In this document: in pieces, positions 8,300 through 17,667 of the stretch | How the letters are laid out: every line of letters begins with the position of its first letter | Position numbering within the stretch: position 1 is the first letter of the stretch | NCBI RefSeq assembly: GCF_039529835.1 | Contig: NZ_CP154262.1 | Coordinates: 2,046,001-2,110,000, forward strand | Origin: Arthrobacter sp. TMP15 | Lineage (GTDB): Bacteria; Actinomycetota; Actinomycetes; Actinomycetales; Micrococcaceae | Length of the DNA stretch: 64,000 nucleotides | Direction of reading: 5' to 3' | Translations under genes and position numbers: made by a program | Notes under the pieces: model-generated | Database searches by the model: none | What the model was told of the DNA's origin: nothing | What the model saw: only the letters and a program-made list of their open reading frames with translations

Positions 8300-9928
8300 A
8301 TGACCACCGATGTTCAGGCTTCCTACACGTCCGGCACCTCCACAACTCCTCTTTTGGAGAGCACCATTGGTGCGAACTTCCAGCGCACGGCCGCACGATT
8401 TCCTGCTCGGGAGGCCCTCATTGACAGGCCCTCGGGCCGGCGGTGGAGCTATGCCCAGCTAAATGACGACGTCGATGCTCTGGCCCGCGGGCTGCTCGCC
8501 GCCGGGATAGTCACCGGCGATCGCATAGGCATTTGGGCACCCAACGTGCCTGAATGGGTGATCCTGCAATTCGCCACCGCCAAGATCGGTGCCATCTTGG
8601 TCAACGTCAATCCGTCATACCGGGTCCATGAACTTAAATACGCCATCTCACAATCCGGGATGTCGATGATCGTGGCGCTGCCTGACTTCAAAGGCTCAGA
8701 CTACCGAGCCATGATCAATCAAATCCGTCCCGACTGCCCGGACCTCACGGCGGCAATCTACATCGGCACGCCTTCCTGGGACGAGCTCGTGGCTGGCGGG
8801 CAGTCAGTGCCAGCTGACGCCGTCGAGCGTGCCATGAACGCCCTGACTCCAGATGATCCCATCAATATCCAGTACACCTCAGGCACCACCGGCTACCCCA
8901 AGGGCGCCACGTTGAGCCACCGCAACATCCTCAATAATGGCTACTTTGTGACGGAAACAATCGGCTTCACCGAGCATGACAAGCTCTGCGTTCCTGTGCC
9001 GTTCTATCACTGCTTCGGCATGGTCATGGGCAATCTGGGCGCGTCGACTCATGGGGCCGCCGTGGTCATTCCGGCGGCCGCGTTCGATCCTGCCGCCACC
9101 TTGCGTGCCGTCCAGGAGGAACGCTGCACAGCCCTGTACGGGGTACCCACCATGTTCATCGCCGCACAAAATTTGCCGGACTTTGCCAGTTATGACTTGA
9201 GTAGTTTACGCACCGGCATCATGGCTGGTTCTCCGTGCCCCGTGGAAGTCATGAAGCGGTGCATGACCGAGATGCATATGGAAGGTGTTTCCATTGCGTA
9301 CGGCATGACGGAAACCTCACCGGTGTCGATGCAAACGTTAATGGACGACGACGTGGCCCACCGAACCGAGACAGTGGGCCGGGTGCACCCTCACCTTGAG
9401 GTCAAAATCGTGGATCCTTCCACCGGGGAGACTGTCCCCCGTGGAGAGTCAGGGGAGTTTTGTACCCGCGGCTACTCCGTCATGCTGGGCTATTGGAATG
9501 ATTCTGAGAAGACTGCCGGGGCCATCGATCAGGAGCGCTGGATGCATACCGGCGACCTCGCCGTGATGAATAATGACGGTTACGTGAACATTGTGGGCCG
9601 CATCAAGGACATGGTCATCCGGGGCGGTGAAAATCTCTATCCACGGGAGATTGAGGAGTTTTTGTACCATCATCCCGACATTGCCGATGTCCAGGTGATT
9701 GGAGTGCCGGATGAGCGCTACGGCGAGGAGTTGTGCGCCTGGCTTCTGATGAAACCCGGTGCCATACCCTTGGATGCCGAGGCCATCGGCGTATATTGTG
9801 CCGGTCACCTCTCTCGCCACAAGGTCCCCCGCTATGTATTGGTGGTGGATGAATTCCCCATGACGGTCACGGGGAAGGTCCGCAAGATGGACATGCGGCA
9901 GCGAACCATCGAGCTACTGGGACTGTAG
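8300..9928 (+). CDS. Fatty acyl-CoA synthetase (AMP-binding, FadD type)
   Basis: A 542-residue ANL-superfamily enzyme. The AMP-binding P-loop is YTSGTTGYPKG at 192-202; further motifs are YGMTETSP, the GYWNDSEKT and HTGDLA region, and RIKDMVIRGGENLYP, with the C-terminal catalytic lysine in TVTGKVRKM. It activates fatty acids as acyl-AMP and then acyl-CoA. The ATG follows an in-frame TAG by only three codons, and GGAAG touches it, so no normally spaced ribosome site is visible; a leaderless or very short leader transcript is possible. The 228 bp upstream hold only its promoter region. Confidence 0.92.
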   Translation: MTTDVQASYTSGTSTTPLLESTIGANFQRTAARFPAREALIDRPSGRRWSYAQLNDDVDALARGLLAAGIVTGDRIGIWAPNVPEWVILQFATAKIGAILVNVNPSYRVHELKYAISQSGMSMIVALPDFKGSDYRAMINQIRPDCPDLTAAIYIGTPSWDELVAGGQSVPADAVERAMNALTPDDPINIQYTSGTTGYPKGATLSHRNILNNGYFVTETIGFTEHDKLCVPVPFYHCFGMVMGNLGASTHGAAVVIPAAAFDPAATLRAVQEERCTALYGVPTMFIAAQNLPDFASYDLSSLRTGIMAGSPCPVEVMKRCMTEMHMEGVSIAYGMTETSPVSMQTLMDDDVAHRTETVGRVHPHLEVKIVDPSTGETVPRGESGEFCTRGYSVMLGYWNDSEKTAGAIDQERWMHTGDLAVMNNDGYVNIVGRIKDMVIRGGENLYPREIEEFLYHHPDIADVQVIGVPDERYGEELCAWLLMKPGAIPLDAEAIGVYCAGHLSRHKVPRYVLVVDEFPMTVTGKVRKMDMRQRTIELLGL

Positions 9929-10020
9929 CCGTGACACTGGGATAGGCTCTGCTTTTGAGCTGCGAAAAGCTAGCGCACAAAAAGTCTTGTTCACCATTGA
10001 GATACTGGGGTTCTCCAACT

Positions 10021-10953
10021 ATGCGCACAGACACTAAACACGCAGGTAATAAGAGCAATAGCTACGTAGTTGCTTACCTTTTCATCGGCGTAGCGGCGGC
10101 CATCGCAGGATTCTTGCCATGGCTCGTTACGGGGATGCGTCTGCCGCTGCAGAACCTCTGGGCAACCAGTACCCCACCGGGTCAAATGCCAATATCACTT
10201 CTCCCCTTTAGCCAGTACATGCTTACTCTTATTGCCGGGCTCATCATCACGGGATCGGCCATTGCTGGAGGAATCCTACGCCTGAGACGTTCACGACTTC
10301 CCCGCTTTGGCGCCACGGCAGCGGTCATTGGACTCTTGGGTGTGCAGCTTGCCGCCACGCTCCAGGCCAGCCTGACGGTATCAGCCGGATTACTGGATAA
10401 CCAGGCCGCTGAGCTTTACCTGTCTGCACTATTAGCGGGCACAATTGCCTCCATCATGGTTGGCGTTCTGGTCCTGTTCCTTATTTCGCGTGCCCCTGCC
10501 TCCGGTGCTGTGATCGGAGCAAGCTTCGCCGCCGTGGCCCTCGCACCATGGCTTAGAGCACTCCTCATACCGCTCAATGACGTGACAACGTCACCGAACT
10601 CCTTCACGCTTGGTCTGATCCACTGGTTCCCGGCCGTTGTAGTGGGGCTGGCGATTGCCTGGTCGGTCTCCATGTCAACAGCTCGTTTGCTTGCGGCAGG
10701 ATTCAGCCTCATCGTGCTGTGGTTTGGACCTGCCCTGTTCGCCGCTATCAGTATTGCCGCTGGCAGTCGTGTCCTTGCCTATCAGCCCGCTGGAATGGCG
10801 AAACTCGGTGCAAGCTCATTCCTGAACTTCATAGACTACCGTTCAGGCTCATTGGCCCCATTGGTTGTGGCCGCAGCAATAGCCACTGCCGGTTCTATTT
10901 GCCGCTCACTTTTCAAGAAGTTCAACCGCTCATCATCCGTCTCGCCTGCCTAG
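10021..10953 (+). CDS. Hypothetical multi-pass membrane protein upstream of the retron
   Basis: A 310-residue protein with about eight hydrophobic segments, the first being VVAYLFIGVAAAIAGFLPW and the last LAPLVVAAAIATAGSIC, and a basic C-terminal tail. I recognise no family. The ATG at 10021 is preferred over a TTG at 9955 because the first span then follows a short polar N-terminus. Its stop lies only 7 bp before the extended retron stem, so retron RNA may be read from the same transcript. It could be an unrelated resident gene or a retron partner; the sequence does not decide. Confidence 0.7.
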   Translation: MRTDTKHAGNKSNSYVVAYLFIGVAAAIAGFLPWLVTGMRLPLQNLWATSTPPGQMPISLLPFSQYMLTLIAGLIITGSAIAGGILRLRRSRLPRFGATAAVIGLLGVQLAATLQASLTVSAGLLDNQAAELYLSALLAGTIASIMVGVLVLFLISRAPASGAVIGASFAAVALAPWLRALLIPLNDVTTSPNSFTLGLIHWFPAVVVGLAIAWSVSMSTARLLAAGFSLIVLWFGPALFAAISIAAGSRVLAYQPAGMAKLGASSFLNFIDYRSGSLAPLVVAAAIATAGSICRSLFKKFNRSSSVSPA

Positions 10954-10960
10954 CCCGGGG

Positions 10961-11182
10961 CCTGCCTCGCCCGGGGTATCCGGGTAGCGGGGGTATCCGG
11001 GTCCGCGCCGATCCCTACTGTGGAGCCGGCTGCTCTCGCCCCGGGGCGCCGAGACTGCCACCTCGACATCTCTGCACGTCGGCGCCCGCATCGGTTACCG
11101 TGGATTCAGGTGAAGGTCTCCCGACGAGGTGGAGAGGCACATGTTGGGCTCTCCTCTCCGGGGATACCCCGGGGCACGCAGT
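10961..11182 (+). ncRNA. Putative retron noncoding RNA (msr-msd)
   Basis: A perfect 12-bp inverted repeat, CCCGGGGTATCC at 10970-10981 and GGATACCCCGGG at 11162-11173, encloses 180 nt and fits the a1/a2 repeats of a retron. The stem extends outward through an internal loop with CTGC (10962-10965) and GCAG (11178-11181). Just inside a1 is TAGC, placing a branching-guanosine candidate at 10987, as in known retrons. Interior inverted repeats: 9 bp (11044-11052 with 11079-11087), 8 bp (11058-11065 with 11125-11132, competing with the former) and 7 bp (11131-11137 with 11153-11159). The msr/msd border cannot be set without folding or msDNA data. Confidence 0.75.
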
Positions 11183-11204
11183 ATTGCTCGAGCAAGCACC
11201 GCGA

Positions 11205-11235
11205 GTGGGTCTCTGCGCTTCGCGCAGCAGCCCAC
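11205..11235 (+). other. Stem-loop in the leader between retron ncRNA and reverse transcriptase
   Basis: GTGGG (11205-11209) pairs with CCCAC (11231-11235), and within it CTGCGC (11213-11218) pairs with GCGCAG (11222-11227) around a TTC loop, with a 3-by-3 internal loop between. It is outside the a1/a2 pair and 73 bp before the ATG chosen for the reverse transcriptase. It could end or attenuate the ncRNA transcript, limiting enzyme synthesis. Confidence 0.45.
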
Positions 11236-11308
11236 CCGCACCGACAGATGAGTCGTCTTGAGGCCTTCACCGTCCTATTGCGGCACCACGAAGGGATGGC
11301 ATCGACCC

Positions 11309-12727
11309 ATGGTCCACAGCCAAGCCCACGGCACGGACTCGGAAACGGCCAGCCGAGACGTTCCAGGCGGCCATTTCCATCTCCGTGGCCATACCCCTCA
11401 CCCGTCGTCGGCAACCGTAGCCGCGGCGCTGGCCCACGCATTCTTAGCCGCCCCGGCGTGGACCGCTGACGGGCTAATCGCTGCTGGTACGCAAGTTTTG
11501 GGTGTCCGACGGCGATGGCTGGGACCGCTGGTGAGTTCAGTCATCGGCGCTTATCACTACAAGCCTGCCGACGCTCCCCGCGAACTCGCAGCCTACATTG
11601 GCCAAAGTGATTCCTTCGCCGGAGCGGTCGCTAAGGCCCTCACCCAGCGAAAGCCTCTACGGATAGCGCGTTACGTACTCGCCGAGCCCGAGCAACGCCA
11701 AGGAACCCACCCCGTTCCAGCCATTGCCGGGCTTGCACAATTAGCTAGAGTTCTGGGACTGACGCTGGGTCAATTGGAGTGGTTTGCCGATACCGGCCAC
11801 TGGAATCGGCTCGCTGGCAAGGGGCCTCTTCAGCATTACCGGTACAAATGGCTAGTGCGTCCGGGCAGAACGCCACGGTTGTTGGAAATTCCAGGGCTGC
11901 GCCTGCGGGCAATCCAGCGCAAGGTTTTGCAGGAACTGCTGAGCCCTCTCCCCTTACACGACGGCGCTCACGGTTTTGTCCCCGGCCGCAGCGCGGTCAG
12001 CGGAGCCACCCAACAGGTAGGCAGTGACACTGTCATTTCACTGGATCTAACGAGTTTCTTTGCCACAGTCACCGCTGGCAAAGTGTTCGGGATCCTGCGG
12101 CAGGCCGGCTATCCAGAAGCAGTGGCTCATACCCTAACTGGTCTAAGCACCCATGTAGTTCCACCATGGGTCATCACGTCAATGCCAGCCGGAGGAAGCT
12201 CCGCTGAACGATTTGCTTTAGCGCAGTCATTGCGGATTCCCCATCTGCCACAGGGCGCACCTGCGTCTCCCATGTTGGCCAACCTGGCACTACGACGACT
12301 GGATTCACGGCTCCAAGGTTGGGCTGAGAAGGCAGATACGCGTTATACGCGCTACGCCGATGACCTGAGTTTCAGCGGCGGTACTTCGTTGATTCAACGG
12401 GCAGACAGCTTCATTCGTGGCGTGAGCGTGATAGTTGCTGACGAGGGACACCTGCTCAATGAAAGAAAAACGCGGGTGCGCTCGGCCAGTACCCGTCAAC
12501 AGGTCACGGGCATTGTGGTGAACCAGCGTACCAATATGCCCCGCCGCGACTTTGATGCCTTGAAAGCTACCCTGCACAATTGCGTGGTGCACGGCCCAGA
12601 AACTCAGAACCAGGCTGGGCACACGGATTTTCGTGCCCACTTGTTGGGCAGGATCACGTGGCTTGAGTTCCTCAACCCCACTCGCGCAATACGCTTGCGC
12701 CGGGACTTCGAGAAGATTCGCTGGTAG
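11309..12727 (+). CDS. Retron reverse transcriptase (Mx162-like lineage)
   Basis: A 472-residue protein from the ATG; an in-frame TTG at 11258 would give 489. The polymerase core is clear: HGFVPGRSA, SLDLTSFF with the first catalytic Asp, PHLPQGAPASPMLANL, and YTRYADDLSFSG with the YADD box (residues 349-352). Domain 7 holds the retron VTG triplet in QVTGIVVN. The C-terminus ends with HTDFRAHLLGRITWLE. About 190 residues precede the core, a feature shared, from memory, with myxobacterial Mx162/Sa163 retron enzymes. It would copy the upstream RNA into msDNA. The ribosome site is weak (AAGGG 13 bp upstream). No maturase or CRISPR partner is seen, arguing against a group II intron or DGR. Confidence 0.93.
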   Translation: MVHSQAHGTDSETASRDVPGGHFHLRGHTPHPSSATVAAALAHAFLAAPAWTADGLIAAGTQVLGVRRRWLGPLVSSVIGAYHYKPADAPRELAAYIGQSDSFAGAVAKALTQRKPLRIARYVLAEPEQRQGTHPVPAIAGLAQLARVLGLTLGQLEWFADTGHWNRLAGKGPLQHYRYKWLVRPGRTPRLLEIPGLRLRAIQRKVLQELLSPLPLHDGAHGFVPGRSAVSGATQQVGSDTVISLDLTSFFATVTAGKVFGILRQAGYPEAVAHTLTGLSTHVVPPWVITSMPAGGSSAERFALAQSLRIPHLPQGAPASPMLANLALRRLDSRLQGWAEKADTRYTRYADDLSFSGGTSLIQRADSFIRGVSVIVADEGHLLNERKTRVRSASTRQQVTGIVVNQRTNMPRRDFDALKATLHNCVVHGPETQNQAGHTDFRAHLLGRITWLEFLNPTRAIRLRRDFEKIRW

Positions 12728-12772
12728 CAACCCCTATTTCGTGTTGTGCCTGCGACAGACATCGTCTGATTC

Positions 12773-12820
12773 AGTGAGCGAGCGTTAGCAAAAATACGAC
12801 GTGAAGTGAGCGAGCGTCAG
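12773..12820. repeat. REP-like element, copy A
   Basis: Two 16-bp units, AGTGAGCGAGCGTTAG (12773-12788) and AGTGAGCGAGCGTCAG (12805-12820), are spaced exactly as in a second copy at 50641-50688. The 16-bp spacer is also similar (CAAAAATACGACGTGA). It lies between the retron and the NUDIX gene. Confidence 0.75.
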
Positions 12821-12827
12821 GGGGTGG

Positions 12828-13361
12828 TTAGCGCGGGAGGCGTTCGCGCAGGACGGGCCAAGCTGCACTAAATCCTGGATGCAAGTTTAGGGAGTCGAGC
12901 GTTTCAGGTGCGAACCATTCCAACGCCATGCTTTCCGGATCACTGATGACAGCTTCAAAGGGCACCACTGCAGTAACAACCACCGTGGTGTAACTCCAAT
13001 AGCCAACGTCATAGACGGAGGTGAACATCAGCTCAACGTTCTCCCGCGGAACAGCTGCTTCTTCCCACGCCTCACGCAGTGCTCCATCCACTGCAGTTTC
13101 GCCTTGGTTGAGGGCGCCGCCGGGCAGACCCCATGTGCCGCCGTGGTGAGACCAGAGTGCCCGGTGCTGCAGCAAGACTCCACGGCCGGCATCGAACACC
13201 AACAGGCCAGCAGAACCAAACTTTCCCCAAAAGCTGCCCTGCTCCCCTGTCACCCAGGCATCGCCGGGATCACGGTCGCTGCCCAGGTGCCCCGGACGCA
13301 CAACAGCCGCAGCATCCCGGGTGAAACGGGCTGCTGCGGCTGCGGGATCATGTGTAGACAA
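12828..13361 (-). CDS. NUDIX hydrolase
   Basis: A 177-residue protein with a Nudix box starting at GGALNQGETAVDGALREAW and continuing EEAAV; the usual glycine after the second pair of glutamates is alanine, a mild change, while the metal-binding REAWEE core is intact. NUDIX enzymes cleave nucleoside diphosphates linked to another group; the substrate is unknown. The start is TTG, only 3 bp after the nrdF stop, so it is probably expressed with nrdF. That placement suggests nucleotide-pool work such as sanitation of damaged nucleotides, which is inference. Confidence 0.88.
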   Translation of the reverse strand: MSTHDPAAAAARFTRDAAAVVRPGHLGSDRDPGDAWVTGEQGSFWGKFGSAGLLVFDAGRGVLLQHRALWSHHGGTWGLPGGALNQGETAVDGALREAWEEAAVPRENVELMFTSVYDVGYWSYTTVVVTAVVPFEAVISDPESMALEWFAPETLDSLNLHPGFSAAWPVLRERLPR

Positions 13362-13364
13362 GAG

Positions 13365-14387
<1,023 letters not shown>

Positions 14388-14404
14388 TCAATCTTAAGCC
14401 AAAG

Positions 14405-14435
14405 GTACGACGGCGGGTCTCCACCGCCGTCGTAC
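14405..14435. terminator. Hairpin between nrdE and nrdF
   Basis: GTACGACGGCGG (14405-14416) is followed after 7 nt by its perfect complement CCGCCGTCGTAC (14424-14435). It lies 18 bp beyond the nrdE stop and 62 bp before the nrdF start, so it can end or reduce nrdHIE transcription before nrdF. Confidence 0.7.
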
Positions 14436-14452
14436 TCTTCAGTTATGCGGTG

Positions 14453-16591
14453 TTAGAGTGCGCAGCTGACGCAACCCTCAACTTCCGTCCCTTCCAGCGC
14501 GAGCTGGCGGAGGCGGATGTAGTAGATGGTCTTAATGCCCTTGCGCCAGGCGTAAATCTGCGCCTTGTTGATATCACGCGTGGTGGCCGTGTCCTTGAAG
14601 AACAACGTCAGCGACAGACCCTGATCCACGTGCTGGGTGGCAGCGGCGTAGGTGTCGATGATCTTCTCAAACCCGATCTCGTACGCGTCCTTGTAGAACT
14701 CAACGTTGTTGTTGGTCAGGTAAGGGGCCGGGTAGTAGACGCGCCCCAGCTTGCCTTCCTTGCGAATCTCGATCATGGAAGCGATCGGGTGGATCGAGGA
14801 CGTGGAGTTGTTGATGTAGCTGATGGAGCCCGTGGGCGGGACAGCCTGCAGGTTCTGGTTGTAGATACCGTGCTCCATAACCGAAGCCTTCAGCGCACGC
14901 CAGTCATCCTGGGTGGGGATGTGCATACCCTCAAACAGCTCGGCAACGCGGGCGGTCTGAGGCAGCCATTCCCGGTCCGTGTACTTGTCGAAGAATTCAC
15001 CCGAGGCGTACTTGGAGTTCTCGAAGTTGATGAAGGTGGAATCGTTTTCAATCGCCAACAGGTTCGAGGCCCGGATGCAGTGGTACACCACCGTGTAGAA
15101 GTAAATGTTGGTGAAGTCCAGGCCCTCTTCGGAACCGTAGTGGACCCGCTCACGGGCAAGGTAGCCGTGCAGGTTCATCTGGCCCAAACCGATGGCGCGC
15201 GACTGGCGGTTGCCCTTGGCGATAGACGGGACGCTGGTGATGTTTGACATGTCAGAGACGGCTGTCAGCGTGCGAATGGCCGTCTCGATGGTGCCGCCAA
15301 AGTCCGGTGAATCCATGGCCTTGGCAATGTTCAACGAGCCCAGGTTGCAGGAGATGTCTTTGCCGGTCTCAGCGTAGGAGAGGTCATCGTTGTACGTGGT
15401 GGGAGCGGAAACCTGGAGGATCTCAGAGCACAAGTTGCTCATGATGATCTTGCCTTCAATGGGGTTTTCGCGGTTCACCGTGTCTTCAAACATGATGTAC
15501 GGGTAGCCGGATTCAAACTGGATCTCGGCGAGCGTCTGGAAGAACTCGCGTGCCTTGATCTTGGTCTTCTTAATCCGTGCGTCGTCCACCATTTCGTAGT
15601 ACTTCTCGGTGACCGAGATATCAGAGAACGGAACGCCGTACACCTTTTCAACGTCGTACGGGGAGAACAGGTACATGTCCTCGTCGCGCTTGGCCAAATC
15701 AAAGGTGATGTCCGGGACAACAACACCCAAGGAGAGGGTCTTAATGCGTACCTTCTCGTCGGCGTTCTCGCGCTTGGTGTCCAAGAAGCGGTTGATATCC
15801 GGGTGGTGGGCGTGCAGGTAAACGGCGCCTGCACCCTGGCGTGCACCGAGCTGGTTGGCGTAGGAGAAGCTGTCCTCGAGAAGCTTCATCACCGGGATGA
15901 CCCCGGAGGACTGGTTCTCGATCTGCTTGATGGGTGCGCCAACTTCGCGGATGTTAGTGAGGGCAAAAGCAACGCCGCCACCACGCTTGGACAGCTGCAA
16001 CGCGGAGTTGATGGAGCGGCCAATGGACTCCATGTTATCTTCGATGCGCAACAGGAAGCAGGAGACGAGCTCGCCGCGCTGAGCCTTGCCGGCGTTCAAG
16101 AAGGTGGGGGTGGCCGGCTGGAAGCGGCCACCAATGATTTCATCGACGATGCTGTTGGCCAGTTCCTCATTGCCGCGGGCCAGGTGCAGGGCAACCATGC
16201 ACACACGGTCTTCGTAGCGCTCCAGGAAGCGGTTGCCGTCAAAGGTTTTCAGCGTGTAGGACGTGTAGAACTTAAACGCGCCCAGAAAGGTCTCGAAGCG
16301 GAACTTCTTCTTGTAAGCGCGCTGGAAGAGCTCACGGGTGAAGTTCATCGAGTATTGGTCAAGCGTTTCGCGCTCATAGTACTGGTTTTTCACCAGGTAT
16401 TCCAGCTTTTCTTCCAGGTCGTGGAAGAACACGGTGTTGTTATTCACATGCTGCAGGAAGTACTGCCGAGCAGCCGCTTTGTCAGCATCGAACTGGATAT
16501 CGCCGTCGGCGTTGTACAAGTTCAACATGGCGTTGAGCTCGTGGTAGCCAAGTCCTTCCCAAGCTGCCGGCATGTCCTTAGAGGACTTCAT
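14453..16591 (-). CDS. nrdE: Ribonucleotide reductase class Ib, alpha subunit
   Basis: A 712-residue catalytic subunit. Landmarks are [15 protein letters not shown] at the N-terminus, [18 protein letters not shown] with an active-site cysteine, the NLCSEI loop cysteine, and the C-terminal redox pair CVSC that NrdH reduces. It reduces ribonucleoside diphosphates using the NrdF radical. The short N-terminus lacks an ATP cone, as in class Ib enzymes. The ATG at 16591 overlaps the nrdI stop as ATGA; a TTG at 16624 with GGAAG upstream is an alternative start. Confidence 0.97.
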   Translation of the reverse strand: MKSSKDMPAAWEGLGYHELNAMLNLYNADGDIQFDADKAAARQYFLQHVNNNTVFFHDLEEKLEYLVKNQYYERETLDQYSMNFTRELFQRAYKKKFRFETFLGAFKFYTSYTLKTFDGNRFLERYEDRVCMVALHLARGNEELANSIVDEIIGGRFQPATPTFLNAGKAQRGELVSCFLLRIEDNMESIGRSINSALQLSKRGGGVAFALTNIREVGAPIKQIENQSSGVIPVMKLLEDSFSYANQLGARQGAGAVYLHAHHPDINRFLDTKRENADEKVRIKTLSLGVVVPDITFDLAKRDEDMYLFSPYDVEKVYGVPFSDISVTEKYYEMVDDARIKKTKIKAREFFQTLAEIQFESGYPYIMFEDTVNRENPIEGKIIMSNLCSEILQVSAPTTYNDDLSYAETGKDISCNLGSLNIAKAMDSPDFGGTIETAIRTLTAVSDMSNITSVPSIAKGNRQSRAIGLGQMNLHGYLARERVHYGSEEGLDFTNIYFYTVVYHCIRASNLLAIENDSTFINFENSKYASGEFFDKYTDREWLPQTARVAELFEGMHIPTQDDWRALKASVMEHGIYNQNLQAVPPTGSISYINNSTSSIHPIASMIEIRKEGKLGRVYYPAPYLTNNNVEFYKDAYEIGFEKIIDTYAAATQHVDQGLSLTLFFKDTATTRDINKAQIYAWRKGIKTIYYIRLRQLALEGTEVEGCVSCAL

Positions 16592-17064
16592 TGTTGAGTC
16601 TTGTTCTGAGACAATCGTGTCCAAAATTCTTCCAATCCTTCGTGAACGCGGTCCACATCCTCAGATGTGCCCATGAGTTCAAAACGGTATAAATGCTGTA
16701 CATTGCACTTCTCGGCGACTATGTCACCGGCGAGGCAATAGGTTTCGCCAAAATTTGTGTTCCCTGCGCCGATAACGCCACGGATTAGCTTTCGATTGTC
16801 CGCCACGTTAAGGAATTTGATGACCTGTTTTGGCACGGCTCCTCGCCGAGTTTCCCCACCATAGGTGGGCAAGATCAAAACGAAGGGTTCCTGCGCCAAA
16901 AGGGTTTCTTCAGAGGTATAAATCGGCAACCGCGCCGCTTCCAACCCCAATTTCATGACGAAACGGTGGGTGTTATCGGAAGCTGACGAGAAATAAATCA
17001 ATCGGCTGCTGGTGTATCGAGAAGTTATCGCTGTTACTGCGGGTTCTGCTGCAACGGCTGACAT
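16588..17064 (-). CDS. nrdI: Flavodoxin-like NrdI, activator of class Ib RNR
   Basis: A 158-residue flavodoxin-like protein. [15 protein letters not shown] forms the FMN phosphate loop, and [21 protein letters not shown] and [15 protein letters not shown] (landmarks TYGGE and GNTNFG) mark the flavin loops. NrdI supplies the oxidant for assembly of the dimanganese-tyrosyl radical in NrdF. The ATG at 17064 is chosen because GGAAAG lies upstream; an earlier start at 17106 adds unconserved residues. It overlaps nrdE by 4 bp, and two hairpins separate it from nrdH. Confidence 0.94.
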   Translation of the reverse strand: MSAVAAEPAVTAITSRYTSSRLIYFSSASDNTHRFVMKLGLEAARLPIYTSEETLLAQEPFVLILPTYGGETRRGAVPKQVIKFLNVADNRKLIRGVIGAGNTNFGETYCLAGDIVAEKCNVQHLYRFELMGTSEDVDRVHEGLEEFWTRLSQNKTQQ

Positions 17065-17132
17065 GGCTTTCGCTTTCCAACTACTTACTTGCGGTTGTGG
17101 GGCCAACCGCTTGTTGGATTAGCCCCACTTGT

Positions 17133-17182
17133 GTGCGCTATGCGCACGTAAAATTATGGTGAGCTTGCAGGCTACAGCCTGC
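17133..17182. other. Two short stem-loops between nrdH and nrdI
   Basis: GTGCGC (17133-17138) pairs with GCGCAC (17142-17147), and GCAGGC (17167-17172) pairs with GCCTGC (17177-17182). Both lie in the 125-bp space between nrdH and nrdI and could attenuate transcription or protect the short nrdH message. Confidence 0.45.
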
Positions 17183-17189
17183 ATACTCA

Positions 17190-17444
17190 CTACGCGACGT
17201 TGAAGGCAGCGCCATCGACGGCTGCAGCCAATTCGGCAATCTTATCCGGGCGGAATCCTGACCAGTGATCGGCGTCCGTGATAACAACAGGTGCCTGCTG
17301 GTAGCCCAGGCTGAGCACATGCTCAAGAGCGGCGGGATCAGTTGAGATATCCACGCTCTGATATGTGATGCCTTTTTTATCCAACGCACGGTATGTTGCG
17401 TTGCACTGGACACATGCAGGTTTGGTGTAAACCGTGACGGTCAT
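17190..17444 (-). CDS. nrdH: NrdH glutaredoxin-like redoxin
   Basis: An 84-residue thioredoxin-fold protein with the redox pair CVQC (residues 11-14), a TKPACVQCNATYRAL start and the WSGFRPDKI segment typical of NrdH. It passes electrons from thioredoxin reductase to NrdE. It is first in the nrdH-nrdI-nrdE order. AGGGGAT lies before the ATG. The upstream region carries two NrdR-box-like palindromes, which makes repression by NrdR with deoxynucleotide excess likely. Confidence 0.95.
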   Translation of the reverse strand: MTVTVYTKPACVQCNATYRALDKKGITYQSVDISTDPAALEHVLSLGYQQAPVVITDADHWSGFRPDKIAELAAAVDGAAFNVA

Positions 17445-17591
17445 GATGGAGATCCCCTTTGTATATAACTGCCTGTGGCTGCCAAGAACGGCTAACTCGC
17501 TGCCTGTGGGACCAACGGTTCGCGTCAGGGTCTCGCCAGCTGTTCGAGCTGTTCCAGCGGCTCCTTTGGAACCACTTGAATTCTGTAATAG

Positions 17592-17639
17592 ATACTACAT
17601 GTAGTGCAGCCACCCAAGGTTGACCCCTACATGATGTAT
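17592..17639. promoter_or_regulatory. Pair of NrdR boxes upstream of nrdH
   Basis: ATACTACATGTAGTGC (17592-17607) and CCCTACATGATGTATT-like sequence starting at 17624 are both 16-bp near-palindromes around CTACAT. Their starts are 32 bp apart, the three-helical-turn spacing known for tandem NrdR boxes. They lie about 150 bp upstream of nrdH, consistent with control of the nrdHIE promoter. Confidence 0.8.
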
Positions 17640-17667
17640 TACAAGTATGTCATTTTATGCACCGTTC

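Noticed and set aside
10719-11469. Plus-strand reading frames across the retron RNA region
   Set aside because: They overlap the inverted repeats and hairpins, have extreme Pro/Arg/Gly composition typical of GC-rich noncoding sequence, and start inside the membrane protein gene.
10961-12727. Group II intron or diversity-generating retroelement as the source of the RT
   Set aside because: No maturase or endonuclease domain, no intron domain V/VI at the 3' end, and no template/variable repeat pair or accessory variability gene nearby; the VTG motif and upstream a1/a2 repeat favour a retron.
14450-15247. Long plus-strand frames opposite nrdE (also 15803-16597 and 54401-55792 opposite ileS)
   Set aside because: They are antisense to strongly conserved enzymes, and GC-rich codon bias on the coding strand commonly leaves such open frames; no ribosome sites or motifs were seen.
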